Assembly (NCBI GenBank): GCA_963727245.1
Contig: CAVSFO010000009.1
Coordinates: forward strand, 434,001 to 498,000
Source: JBKQVT01 sp963727245
GTDB lineage: Bacteria; Planctomycetota; Planctomycetia; Pirellulales; Thermoguttaceae
Direction of reading: 5' to 3'
DNA length: 64,000 nt
A program made the translations under genes and the position numbers. Positions 19,670-27,460 of the stretch are shown here, one piece after another (positions within the stretch are counted from its first letter, which is position 1; every line of letters begins with the position of its first letter). The notes under the pieces are model-generated. The model saw only the letters and a list, made by a program, of their open reading frames with translations. It searched no databases and was not told the origin of the DNA.

Positions 19670-21466
19670 ATGAACCATATCCGCAACTTCTGCATCATCG
19701 CCCATATCGACCATGGGAAATCGACCCTGGCCGATCGGTTGATCCAGGCCTGTGGCGGCGTTTCCGAGCGCGAGTTTCGCAACCAACTGCTCGACTCGAT
19801 GGATATCGAGCGCGAGCGGGGGATCACGATCAAGAGCAATTCGATCACGCTTTCCTACCACGCCCCCGACGGGCAGGACTATCAACTGAACCTGATCGAC
19901 ACCCCGGGGCACGTCGATTTTTCGCACGAGGTGCGGCGCTCGCTCCTGGCCTGCGACGGTGCGCTGATTGTCGTGGATGCATCCCAGGGCGTCGAGGCGC
20001 AGACGGTCGCCAACCTCTACCTGGCATTGGACCAGAACCTGGAATTGCTGCCGATAATCAACAAGATCGATCTGCCCGCCGCCGATGTCGAGCGCGTGCG
20101 CGAGGAGATCGAGAAGGACCTGGGGCTCGATCCGTTCGCGGCCATCCCCATCTCGGCCAAGACCGGCGTCGGCATCCAAGACGTGCTGGCGGGAATCGTC
20201 GAGAAGCTGCCTTGCCCCAAGGGCGACCCGGCCGGGCCGCTGAAGGCGCTCGTCTTCGACGCGCAGTTCGATCGTTATCGCGGGGTGATCCTCGTCTGCC
20301 GCATCATGGATGGCACGGTGAAACCCGGCGACGCCATCCATTTCATGCACTCGGGCTGGGATTACACGGTGGAGGAAGTGGGGATCAATCGGCTGAAGTT
20401 CTATCCCAAGGAGCAACTCAGCGCCGGCGAGGTGGGCTACGTCATCGCCGGTATCAAGAGCGTGCGGGAGATCGAAGTCGGCGATACGATCACCCACCTC
20501 GACCGCCCGGCGGCCGAACCGGTCCCCGGCTACCAGAAGGCGAAGCAGGTCGTCTTTTCTTCGATCTATCCGATCGATGCGGACGAGTACCGCGAATTGT
20601 CGAAGGCCCTGGACAAGCTGGCCATCAACGACGCCTCCCTGACGTATGAGAAGGACAGCTCGGCGGCCCTGGGCTTCGGGTTCCGCTGCGGATTCCTCGG
20701 CCTGCTGCACCTGGACGTGATCCAGGAGCGCCTGCAGCGGGAGTTTGACATCGGCTTGGTCGTCTCGGCCCCGTCGGTCAGGTACAAGGTGACCTTGAAG
20801 GACGGCAACACGCTCGAGGTCGACAACCCGGGACACTGGCCCGATCCGTTCAAGATCGCCAGCATCGCGGAGCCGTACATCAAGGCGTCGATTCTCACGC
20901 CCGAAGAGTCCGTCGGAGCGGTCATGGAGCTATGCCGCGAATATCGCTCGGCGAGCCAGCAGATGAATTACCTGGCCGTGGGCCGGGTCGAGGTGATCAG
21001 CGAGATGCCGCTGGGCGAGGTGCTCTTCGATTTCTACGGCAAGCTCAAGACGGTCACCCGCGGCTACGGGTCGTTCGATTACGCACAGATCGACTATCGC
21101 GAGACCGACGTGGTCAAGGTCGAAATCCTCATCAACCAGGAACCGGTCGACACGCTGGCCTACCTGGTCCATCGCGACAAGGCGCGGGCACGGGCCTTGC
21201 ACTATTGCGAACAACTGGCCGAGGCGATTCCCCGCCACCAGTTCAAGATTCCCATCCAGGGCGTCATCGGCGGCAAGGTCATTGCGCGCTCGACGATCCA
21301 GGCCTACCGCAAGGACGTGACGGCCAAGTGCTACGGCGGCGACGTGACGCGCAAGAAGAAGCTCCTGGAAAAGCAGAAGAAGGGCAAGGCGAAGATGAAG
21401 CAGGTCGGCCAGGTCCAGATACCGCAAAAGGCCTTCATTGCCGTCCTTGCCGCCGACAGGAAGTGA
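19670..21466 (+). CDS. lepA: Elongation factor 4 (LepA), ribosomal back-translocase GTPase
   Basis: LepA is a conserved translational GTPase that acts on the ribosome and helps 30S assembly or back-translocation. The 598 aa product has the standard length and layout. Seen: G1 AHIDHGKST at about residues 11-19, the switch region ERERGITIKS, G3 DTPGHVDF, G4 NKID, then domains II, III and V. The LepA-specific C-terminal domain ends in the lysine-rich RKKKLLEKQKKGKAKMK tail. The start was set at ATG 19670 because NHIRNFCIIAHIDHGKS is the normal LepA N-terminus; the upstream open frame has no family similarity. The gene is intact and of native composition, in contrast to the damaged transporter upstream. 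Confidence 0.97.
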   Translation: MNHIRNFCIIAHIDHGKSTLADRLIQACGGVSEREFRNQLLDSMDIERERGITIKSNSITLSYHAPDGQDYQLNLIDTPGHVDFSHEVRRSLLACDGALIVVDASQGVEAQTVANLYLALDQNLELLPIINKIDLPAADVERVREEIEKDLGLDPFAAIPISAKTGVGIQDVLAGIVEKLPCPKGDPAGPLKALVFDAQFDRYRGVILVCRIMDGTVKPGDAIHFMHSGWDYTVEEVGINRLKFYPKEQLSAGEVGYVIAGIKSVREIEVGDTITHLDRPAAEPVPGYQKAKQVVFSSIYPIDADEYRELSKALDKLAINDASLTYEKDSSAALGFGFRCGFLGLLHLDVIQERLQREFDIGLVVSAPSVRYKVTLKDGNTLEVDNPGHWPDPFKIASIAEPYIKASILTPEESVGAVMELCREYRSASQQMNYLAVGRVEVISEMPLGEVLFDFYGKLKTVTRGYGSFDYAQIDYRETDVVKVEILINQEPVDTLAYLVHRDKARARALHYCEQLAEAIPRHQFKIPIQGVIGGKVIARSTIQAYRKDVTAKCYGGDVTRKKKLLEKQKKGKAKMKQVGQVQIPQKAFIAVLAADRK

Positions 21467-21512
21467 GGAACCAGGGTTGCAGGTCATGGCCGTGCCGGGT
21501 ATCTTAATAAAT

Positions 21513-21698
21513 ATGGACCTCACGCCTGAAGATCGTCGCCGGTGGCAAGACACTGCCCGTTTGACGCCGTGCGAGCGGTTGGAACGTTTCGTCGCGTTGC
21601 AAAGACGGGCCAGGCAACTGCTTGCCGCGTCGCCCGAAGGCTACCGGCAGTACTGGGTGCGCAACCTCCGCCAGCGCAGCATTCATGTTAAGTTCTGA
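21513..21698 (+). CDS. Small helical protein paired with a nucleotidyltransferase
   Basis: The product (61 aa) is charged and predicted mostly helical (LTPEDRRRWQDTARLTPCER, then LQRRARQLL). It ends 14 bases inside the downstream nucleotidyltransferase gene. No known domain is recognised. The overlap and size suggest a small partner such as an antitoxin, or a dedicated binding protein, but nothing in the sequence proves this. Confidence 0.55.
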   Translation: MDLTPEDRRRWQDTARLTPCERLERFVALQRRARQLLAASPEGYRQYWVRNLRQRSIHVKF

Positions 21699-22167
21699 CG
21701 ATCCCCTGAACGTCTTTCAGCTTCTGGCTCGGGCCGGCGTGCCCTTTGTCATCATTGGCGGGCACGCCGTCGTCTTTCACGGCTACGTGCGTACCACTGA
21801 GGACGCCGATCTCATTTTTGAGCGCTCTGTGGCCTCGGAGGCCGCCCTGCTGGAGGTCCTCGAATCCATCCACGCCTGCTGGATCAGCGACGAACGCGAC
21901 CCTGCCACTGGCCACGAAAGGCTCGTCCCGGTGTCGCCGTCTTACGTGCGCGGCCAGCACCTGATGATGCTGACTACGGATCTTGGCTTTCTCGATCTCT
22001 ACGACTACATCCCCGGCTTCCCGGAGATGCCGGTGGCCGACGTCTTTTCTGACAGCATCGAGCTTGACAATCTGCGATTTGCTTCCCTGCGCTGGCTGCG
22101 CAAGTTGAAGCAGGCCGCCGGCCGCCACAAAGACCTTGACGACTTGGAGCATCTTCCCTCGTCCTGA
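21685..22167 (+). CDS. Nucleotidyltransferase-fold protein (MNT/DUF6036-like)
   Basis: The product (160 aa) has the hallmark GGHAVVFHGYVRTTEDADLI at about residues 24-43. This is the G-G..R-x-T-x-D-x-D pattern of minimal nucleotidyltransferases, in which the two aspartates bind metal. The C-terminus has RWLRKLKQAAGRHKDLDDL, typical of relatives that follow with an RxKD helix. Such proteins are often toxin-antitoxin components or act on small substrates. The start overlaps the 61-aa gene by 14 bases, pointing to a two-gene unit. No HEPN partner is seen. The target is unknown. Confidence 0.7.
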   Translation: MLSSDDPLNVFQLLARAGVPFVIIGGHAVVFHGYVRTTEDADLIFERSVASEAALLEVLESIHACWISDERDPATGHERLVPVSPSYVRGQHLMMLTTDLGFLDLYDYIPGFPEMPVADVFSDSIELDNLRFASLRWLRKLKQAAGRHKDLDDLEHLPSS

Positions 22168-22196
22168 GCCTACCGCACGACGTGGTCAAGGTCGAA

Positions 22197-23326
22197 ATGC
22201 ATGAACATTTGCATCCGCCGATCGGGCTTTACGTGCACGTGCCCTTCTGCCTAAGCAAGTGCGCGTATTGCGACTTTGCGTCGTACGCGGGGCGCCAGGC
22301 CGATATCCCGCGCTATGTGGATGCCGTGATCCGCGAGATAACCCGCCGCGGCGCAGAAACGGGGCATCCGAAGGCCGATACGATCTTCCTGGGCGGGGGC
22401 ACGCCCTCGCTTCTGGGCGAGTTCCAGGCAACACGCATCCTGGATGCCCTGCGTGAAGCGTTCCCAATCGAAGAGGGCGCCGAGATCACCTGCGAGTGCA
22501 ACCCCGGAACACTCACGACGCCCTTTGCGCAAGCGCTGCGCAAGGCGGGCGTTAACCGGCTGTCGATGGCGCGCAGGCAAGGCAGACACGGCTTTTGCGT
22601 CTCCTCGGCAGGATCCATGATTGGGAAGAAGTGATCGCGTCCGTAGAAAGTGCGCGTAAGGCGGGATTTGATAATATCAACCTGGACCTGATGTTCGGCC
22701 TGCCTTCGCAAACCGTTGCGGATGTGCGGGAAACGCTTGAGGCCGCGCTGGCGCTGGTCCCTACGCATCTCTCCTGTTACGGTTTGATGGTTGAGGAGGG
22801 AACGCCGCTCTGCCGCGATGTCGCTGCGGGAAAGCTGGCTCTTCCCGATGAGGAAGTCGATCGCCAGATGTACGAGCTTGCGCGGCAGACGCTTACGGAG
22901 CGCGGCTTTCATCAATATGAAATCAGCAATTTTGCACGCCAGGGGTACGCCTGCCGGCATAATGTCGGCTGCTGGACACGCGTGCCGTACCTTGGCTTCG
23001 GCTGCGCGGCACACAGCTTCTTCGAGGAATGCCGCACGATGAACCCGGCGAAGCTTGATGCGTACCTGGCAGGTGAAGGGCCGAAGACGGAGCAAATTTC
23101 AAGAGAAGAAGCGCGGTTTGAGAGCATGATGCTGGGCCTGCGCATGACGCGCGGCGTCAAGGATGAGGAGTTTACGCAGATGCACGGGATGAGCATCCGC
23201 GCGGCGTTCGGCAAAAAACTGGATAAACCGATCGGCGGCGGGCTGCTCGAGTGGCACGAGGGTGCTCTGAGGCTTACACGGCTCGGCATGGACCTGCAAA
23301 ACAGCGTGCTTGTCGATCTTATGTGA
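22197..23326 (+). CDS. hemW: HemW-like radical SAM heme chaperone (frameshifted)
   Basis: HemW, related to the oxygen-independent coproporphyrinogen oxidase HemN, is a radical SAM protein that binds and delivers heme. Seen: the cluster motif CLSKCAYCDF near residue 19 (C-x3-C-x2-C), FLGGGTPSLL near residue 66 and ECNPGTLT near residue 103. Then, after a frameshift at about 22572, the family-typical NLDLMFGLPSQT, YEISNFARQGYACRHN and GFGCAAHSF follow. One base is missing in ATGGCGCGCAGG near 22570. Both halves match one family over about 376 aa, so a sequence error is likely. The start could be ATG 22197 or an upstream GTG at 22182. The first bases repeat a stretch found inside lepA. Confidence 0.85.
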
Positions 23327-23328
23327 CG

Positions 23329-23375
23329 ATAGGTGACGGCGATTCTTGGACCCATACGCACGTTGGGGCTAGTCC
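23329..23375. repeat. Dispersed repeat (GATTCTTGGACC..CGCACGTTGGGG), copy 2
   Basis: Second copy of the 19391-19437 repeat. It is interrupted at GGGCTAGTCC by an inserted element (23376-23543) and seems to resume after it at 23544 with GGGCTAGTCCCTC, matching GGGATGGTCCCTC of copy 1. Confidence 0.7.
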
Positions 23376-23543
23376 GTATTTCTCACCAAACTGTAGGGTG
23401 GGTCGAGCAAACCGCGAACCTGGTGGGACTTCGGTCGCTGGCCGGACGTTGATTTCTCTGCAGCCTGGAATTCATGCGAGATGCGGTTTGCGAAGACCCA
23501 CCAGAAGTTGCGCAACCTTGTCCCACCCTACGGTGAGCAATCC
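23376..23543. mobile_element. MITE-like element with 10-bp flanking direct repeat
   Basis: The 168-bp insert has imperfect inverted ends: CTCACC..GTAGGGTGGG on the left (from about 23382) and CCCACCCTACGGTGAG on the right (about 23522-23537). It is flanked by identical GGGCTAGTCC at 23366-23375 and 23544-23553. It encodes nothing and has split an older repeat. The flanking direct repeat is what a transposase-mobilised miniature element would leave. Confidence 0.7.
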
Positions 23544-23580
23544 GGGCTAGTCCCTCTGGGTGGACGAGTCCGTGGGGCGG

Positions 23581-23608
23581 TTGCGTCCGGCGTGTTTCCG
23601 GTTATACT
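23581..23608 (+). promoter_or_regulatory. Candidate sigma-70 promoter for the Gfo/Idh gene
   Basis: TTGCGT (23581-23586) and TATACT (23603-23608) are spaced by 16 bases, about 150 bases before the coding start. Confidence 0.5.
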
Positions 23609-23760
23609 AACCAATGCACCTTGCCGATGCGCGGTTCGGCGTTGCCTGTTGGTGCTCGGTCGGCAACGAAAAGCGCGCACGGTGCCCCTCCATCCATCCC
23701 ACCAATGCCCGACCTTCCGCACCGGAAACCAATGGGTCGGCAACGAACGAGAGGTATGCA

Positions 23761-25233
23761 ATGAGCGAGCGAATCAGTCGGCGGAAGTTGCTCAAGGATT
23801 CTGCGATCGTCGCGGGCGCGGCCGTCGGGGCCCAGGTGTTCGGGGTTCCGGCCCTGCTGGCCCAACGTTCGCCCAACTCGAAGCTCGCCATCGCGGTGAT
23901 CGGCGCCAATGGCCGGGGAATGGCGCACGTCCCGGCGGCGGTCACGGAACGATTGGTCGCCATCGTGGACATCGATGACGCCCGGAGGGACGGCGTGGTG
24001 AAATGGCTGGCCACCGGCAAGTATCCCAAGGTCGCGGATTATTACGATTTCCGCAAGATGTTCGACGAGATGGGCAAGCAGATCGACGCGGTCTTCGTGG
24101 CCACGCCCGACCACACCCACGCCGTGGCCGCGCTGGCGGCCATTCGGGCGGACAAGCACGTCTATTGCGAGAAGCCCCTGACGCACGACATCTACCAGGC
24201 CCGGCTCCTGGGCGAAGAAGCCCGCAAGCACAAAGTGATGACGCAGATGGGCAACCAGGGGCACGGCGGCAACGGCATCCGCATGTTGCGCGAGTACCTG
24301 GAAGCCGGCGCCATCGGCACCGTGACCGAGGTCCACTCCTGGCAGGACCAGCGCGATGGGACCCGCGTCCGCCATCCCGATGCGCCGGTTCCGCCGGGCG
24401 TGCACTGGGACGAGTGGCTCGGCCCGACGCCCAAGGTCCCCTATCGCCCCGGCCTGCACCCGTCCTCGGGCGGCCAGAACGAGGACACCGGCGTGGGCGA
24501 GGGCTGGTATCAGTTGAAGCCCTACGGGACGGGCCTGTTGCTCTGCGTCGGTGCGCACGTCTGCGACCCGCCGCACTGGGCCCTGCAACTCAAGTATCCC
24601 ACCAGTTGCGAGTGCCTGGAAACGGAGGGTCAAACCGCCGACTCCTGGGGTTCGATCAACCGGCTCGTGTTCGAGTTCCCCCGCCCCGGGCTGCCCACGG
24701 TCAAGCTCTACTGGTACGACGGTTTCCGGCGGAATCCGAACCTCAAGGGCGCCGCCGCCTGGTCCCTGATCCGTCCGGCGCTGGCCGATGAGGTGCAAAA
24801 GAAGTACGGCCTGGAGTGCCCGGGCGGCGGGTCGCTGTTCGTGGGCGACAAGGGCGTCATGTGGTGCAACATCTTCGGCGGCGGCATCGGCCCGGTCTTC
24901 AGTGCGGCCAGCCCGTTGATTGTCGACCCGGCGCAGCACAAGGCGACGCCGGTGCCCACGCAGAAATATCCCCGCATCGCCCCCGGCGCGGCGGGGACGT
25001 TCTTGGTTCAGGCGGACTTCCTGCGGGCCTGCAAGGAAGGCGGCCAGCCGCCCTGTTCGAACATCCCCGACGTTTCCGGCCCCTACATCGAGGCCTTGCT
25101 GGTGGGCGACCTGGCCATGCGGGCCGGCGTCGGCAAGAAACTCCAATGGGACGGCGTCAACATGAAGTGTACGAACATGCCCGAGATGAACCAGTTCGTG
25201 AAGCCCGAATACCGGCCCGGCTGGGGACTCTGA
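23761..25233 (+). CDS. Tat-exported Gfo/Idh/MocA-family oxidoreductase
   Basis: The product (490 aa) begins with a twin-arginine signal, SRRKLLKDSAIVAGAAVG at about residues 5-22, followed by an ALLAQ cleavage region, so it is predicted to act outside the cytoplasm. The NAD(P)-binding domain starts with IAVIGANGRGMAH near residue 43. CEKPLTHD, near residue 140, is the conserved E-K-P motif of the family. The remainder is the alpha/beta C-terminal domain, with a GPYIEALLVGDLAMRAG helix near the end. These enzymes oxidise or epimerise sugars; planctomycetes carry many secreted ones. The start at ATG 23761 is fixed by the signal peptide and the AGAGG upstream. Its TGA lies inside a direct repeat that flanks the next element. 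Confidence 0.92.
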   Translation: MSERISRRKLLKDSAIVAGAAVGAQVFGVPALLAQRSPNSKLAIAVIGANGRGMAHVPAAVTERLVAIVDIDDARRDGVVKWLATGKYPKVADYYDFRKMFDEMGKQIDAVFVATPDHTHAVAALAAIRADKHVYCEKPLTHDIYQARLLGEEARKHKVMTQMGNQGHGGNGIRMLREYLEAGAIGTVTEVHSWQDQRDGTRVRHPDAPVPPGVHWDEWLGPTPKVPYRPGLHPSSGGQNEDTGVGEGWYQLKPYGTGLLLCVGAHVCDPPHWALQLKYPTSCECLETEGQTADSWGSINRLVFEFPRPGLPTVKLYWYDGFRRNPNLKGAAAWSLIRPALADEVQKKYGLECPGGGSLFVGDKGVMWCNIFGGGIGPVFSAASPLIVDPAQHKATPVPTQKYPRIAPGAAGTFLVQADFLRACKEGGQPPCSNIPDVSGPYIEALLVGDLAMRAGVGKKLQWDGVNMKCTNMPEMNQFVKPEYRPGWGL

Positions 25234-25236
25234 GAT

Positions 25237-25396
25237 CGTGTTTTGAAATGGCGAGTGACAGGTCCCCTCTCCCTCCGGGAGAGGGCTAGGGTGAGGGCGG
25301 CAGTGCCGAGAAACGTCGCGTTAGCCGGGCCAAGACCGCAACTGCCCTCACCCCCGACCCCTCTCCCAAAGGGAGAGGGGAGATTTTCAAAACACG
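25237..25396. mobile_element. MITE-like hairpin element (CGTGTTTTGAAA ends)
   Basis: The 160-bp element has terminal inverted repeats CGTGTTTTGAAAT and ATTTTCAAAACACG. It contains a second palindrome, CCCTCTCCC..GGGAGAGGG, with CCCTCACC arms. The direct repeat TCTGAGATCG flanks it at 25229-25238 and 25398-25407 (the last two bases may belong to the element). The left copy contains the TGA of the preceding gene. Confidence 0.7.
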
Positions 25397-25450
25397 TTCT
25401 GAGATCGGAAAAGCGTAGGCGCTCGCAGGGGATTGTCCCCCTCCCGCCGC

Positions 25451-25834
25451 CTACTTGCCCTTCCGGGGCGTGCGGTTTGGCCGCTTGCCGACTTGCCGTT
25501 TTCTTGCCGCCTGCTTCAGCGCGCGGTCAAGCTTGTCGATCGTCGGCACGCTGGGGACGTGCTTGCCCGTTTCAATCCGGCAGAGCGTCTCCACCCGCAC
25601 GCCGGCCCGCAGCGCCAGCTCGCGTTGACTCAATCCCGCGGCGACGCGGTCGCGGATGATCTTCCGTGCCAGGCTGGCACGGGCATAGTCCAGCGCCGGG
25701 TAATTGCCCTGGTCGTCCGGCGCGGGCAACGGCGGCAGGTCCCCCGCCTTGGCCAGCGTCGTCAGCCGGTCGTATTCGTCGCGCGGCAAAACCACGTAAG
25801 GTTTGCCTTCCAACAAAATGGTTTGCGCAGCCAT
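25451..25834 (-). CDS. XRE-family HTH antitoxin
   Basis: The product (127 aa) has an N-terminal dimer/neutralisation-type segment (VVLPRDEYDRLTTLA) and a C-terminal Cro/cI-type helix-turn-helix at about residues 62-115 (GLSQRELALRAGV, then TLCRIETGKHVPSV). It lies three bases after a RelE-like toxin gene on the same strand. The toxin-first order recalls HigBA. It probably neutralises the toxin and represses the pair through the palindrome at 26114-26129. The basic C-terminal tail (RKRQVGKRPNRTPRKGK) may add non-specific DNA contact. Confidence 0.85.
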   Translation of the reverse strand: MAAQTILLEGKPYVVLPRDEYDRLTTLAKAGDLPPLPAPDDQGNYPALDYARASLARKIIRDRVAAGLSQRELALRAGVRVETLCRIETGKHVPSVPTIDKLDRALKQAARKRQVGKRPNRTPRKGK

Positions 25835-25837
25835 AAA

Positions 25838-26092
25838 TCACTCTCCATAAAACCCGTCACGATGACCGACCTTCTCCACAGTCACCACGTCCCCGGCCAC
25901 ACGGAACTGAACGCGGTAATCCCCGGTGCGGAGCCGGTAATGGCCGGACATTTCGCCCCGCAGCGGCTTGGCTCCGCTCACGTCGGGCCACCGTTGCAGC
26001 CGCACCAGCAGCCTCAGTATCCGGCCGTGAATCGGATTGCTCAACCGTTCCAGGTCACCCGCTGCCGCGGGGGTCAAGACAACCGTAGCCAT
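25838..26092 (-). CDS. RelE/ParE-superfamily toxin
   Basis: The product (84 aa) has the RelE fold order: an N-terminal strand (TVVLTPAA), two helices, then KPLRGEMSGHYRLRTGDYRVQF and a final VTVEKVGHRDGFY. The arginines in the YRLR and YRVQF strands and the final H-R-x-x-F-Y are the usual catalytic or substrate-contacting positions of mRNA-cleaving RelE toxins. It is first in a two-gene operon with the XRE antitoxin. Its ATG lies only nine bases from the -10 hexamer, so the mRNA may be nearly leaderless. Confidence 0.85.
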   Translation of the reverse strand: MATVVLTPAAAGDLERLSNPIHGRILRLLVRLQRWPDVSGAKPLRGEMSGHYRLRTGDYRVQFRVAGDVVTVEKVGHRDGFYGE

Positions 26093-26100
26093 GCCTGGTA

Positions 26101-26129
26101 ATTCTAGCGGAAATTGACACGCGTGTCAA
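26101..26129 (-). promoter_or_regulatory. Toxin-antitoxin promoter with palindromic operator
   Basis: On the minus strand, TTGACA (26129-26124) and TAGAAT (26106-26101) are 17 bases apart. The -35 is one half of a perfect 16-base palindrome, TTGACACGCGTGTCAA (26114-26129), a probable site for the XRE antitoxin. The predicted transcript begins about two bases before the toxin ATG. Confidence 0.75.
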
Positions 26130-26160
26130 CCGACAACAACGGATTGCTGTCGCAGCGCAG

Positions 26161-26203
26161 GCCCTCACCCTAACCCTCTCCCGGCGGGAGAGGGGAGCGG
26201 GCG
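26161..26203. repeat. CCCTCTCCC / GGGAGAGGG hairpin
   Basis: CCTCACCCTAACCCTCTCCC and GGGAGAGGGG form a short hairpin like the core of the 25237-25396 element. It encodes the last residues and the stop of the minus-strand glycosyltransferase (C-terminus SPLPPGEG). Confidence 0.75.
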
Positions 26204-27460
26204 CGCAGCACGTCCGGCAGAATCGTCTGGCCCAGGACGCGGGTGAAATGGACCTCGGCCTTGTAGAGACCGTTGGCAGAGCAGGGGATCTCTTCGTCCA
26301 ACCGGCCGGCTTGCCATAAGGAGAAGGCCCGCAAGAGGCCGTCGGCCACGGCCTGGGGCCGATCGGGGGCGACGCACATGCCGGCGTGGGTTTCGGCGAG
26401 GATGCCGGCCGCTTCGTTCCCCTCGGCCAGCGCGAACACCGGCCGCCGCACGGCCAGATAGTCGAAGATTTTGCGGGTGGCGATGGAGCGCAGGCCCGGC
26501 GGCGTGACCAGCAGCAGCATGGTTGCGCCGGCGGCGAGGTCCATGGCGGTCTGGTAGGGCTGGCGGCCCAGGAATTGGCAGCACTCGGCCAACAGCGGCG
26601 TCTTCAACAGCGCCTGTTCCTGCGACGACAGATCGCCCACCAGGAGGAGGCGGAATTGCCGGCGCAAGGGCTCGCTGGCGGAAAGGGCCTGCCCCAGGCC
26701 GGCAAAAAAGACGCCCGGCGTCCGCGCCTGGTGCGAGAGGCCGAATCGGCCCGTGTAGACGAGCCGGAACAGGCTGTCGTCCTTCGCTGCGGGCGCCAGG
26801 GGGATTTCCTCGAAGCCGCTGGGGAGGAAGCAAATGCGATCGCGGCGCGCGGGGAAGCGCCGCTGGAAATCTTCGGCAATGGGACGCGTGGCCGCCGTAA
26901 TCCAGTCGGCACGCTCCAGCACCGCCCGCTCCAGCCGGCGCTCGATCGTGCGCCGCAGCGGCAGCAGCGCTTCCGGGCGATGGGGTTCGAAGGTCCAGCC
27001 GTCGCGGAAGTCGGCCAGCCAGCGGCAGCCGAACCGCTTCTGCAATTGCCAGCCGATCCAATGCGAGGATTCTTGAGGCGAGCTGGTCAGCACCAGGTCC
27101 GGCGGGCGGTCGCGGCAGGCGCGGGCCGCCAGTCGCGCCGCCCGCAGGGACCAGTAAACGAAGGTGTCGGGAATGAAAATTGCGCCTTTCACCGCGTGCT
27201 TGCAGGCTTGGCCGAGGCCGTGCCAGCGCGAGGCGGCCGCGTCGCCGCCCGGATCGGCGCCGACGCCCAGGTAGGCGGGGGCGGGGACGTGGAGGATTTC
27301 CGCTCCCCGGCAGCCGCGCTCGGCGGCCTGCGGGGTGACGACGGTCACGCGGAAGCCGGCGCGGACCAGAAAGTCCTCGGCGATCAGGATGCGCGGAACG
27401 CCGCCGGAGAGGCTCGGGGCTATAGTGCACGGCGACGATGATGGCAGAGGGCCTGCTCAC
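26170..27460 (-). CDS. Glycosyltransferase, GT-B fold (GT4-like), frameshifted
   Basis: The protein (about 430 aa after correction) has the two Rossmann domains of GT-B enzymes. Seen: an N-terminal AIIVAVHYSPEPL and, after a one-base frameshift near 27415, GGVPRILIAEDFLVRAGF. Then follow LVLTSSPQESSHWIG and the C-terminal VYTGRFG, LLLVGDLSSQEQALL and RKIFDYLAVRRPVFAL, the last holding the sugar-nucleotide-binding region. The GTG start at 27460 overlaps the wecB stop by three bases (GTGA). It is the last gene of the polysaccharide operon. Its C-terminal SPLPPGEG and stop come from a dispersed hairpin, so the original end has probably been replaced. Donor and acceptor are unknown. Confidence 0.8.

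Noticed and set aside
25237..25396. Possible intrinsic terminator of the oxidoreductase gene
   Set aside because: It has long terminal inverted repeats and flanking direct duplications, so a mobile element fits better; there is no T-run after the stem, though it may still reduce read-through.
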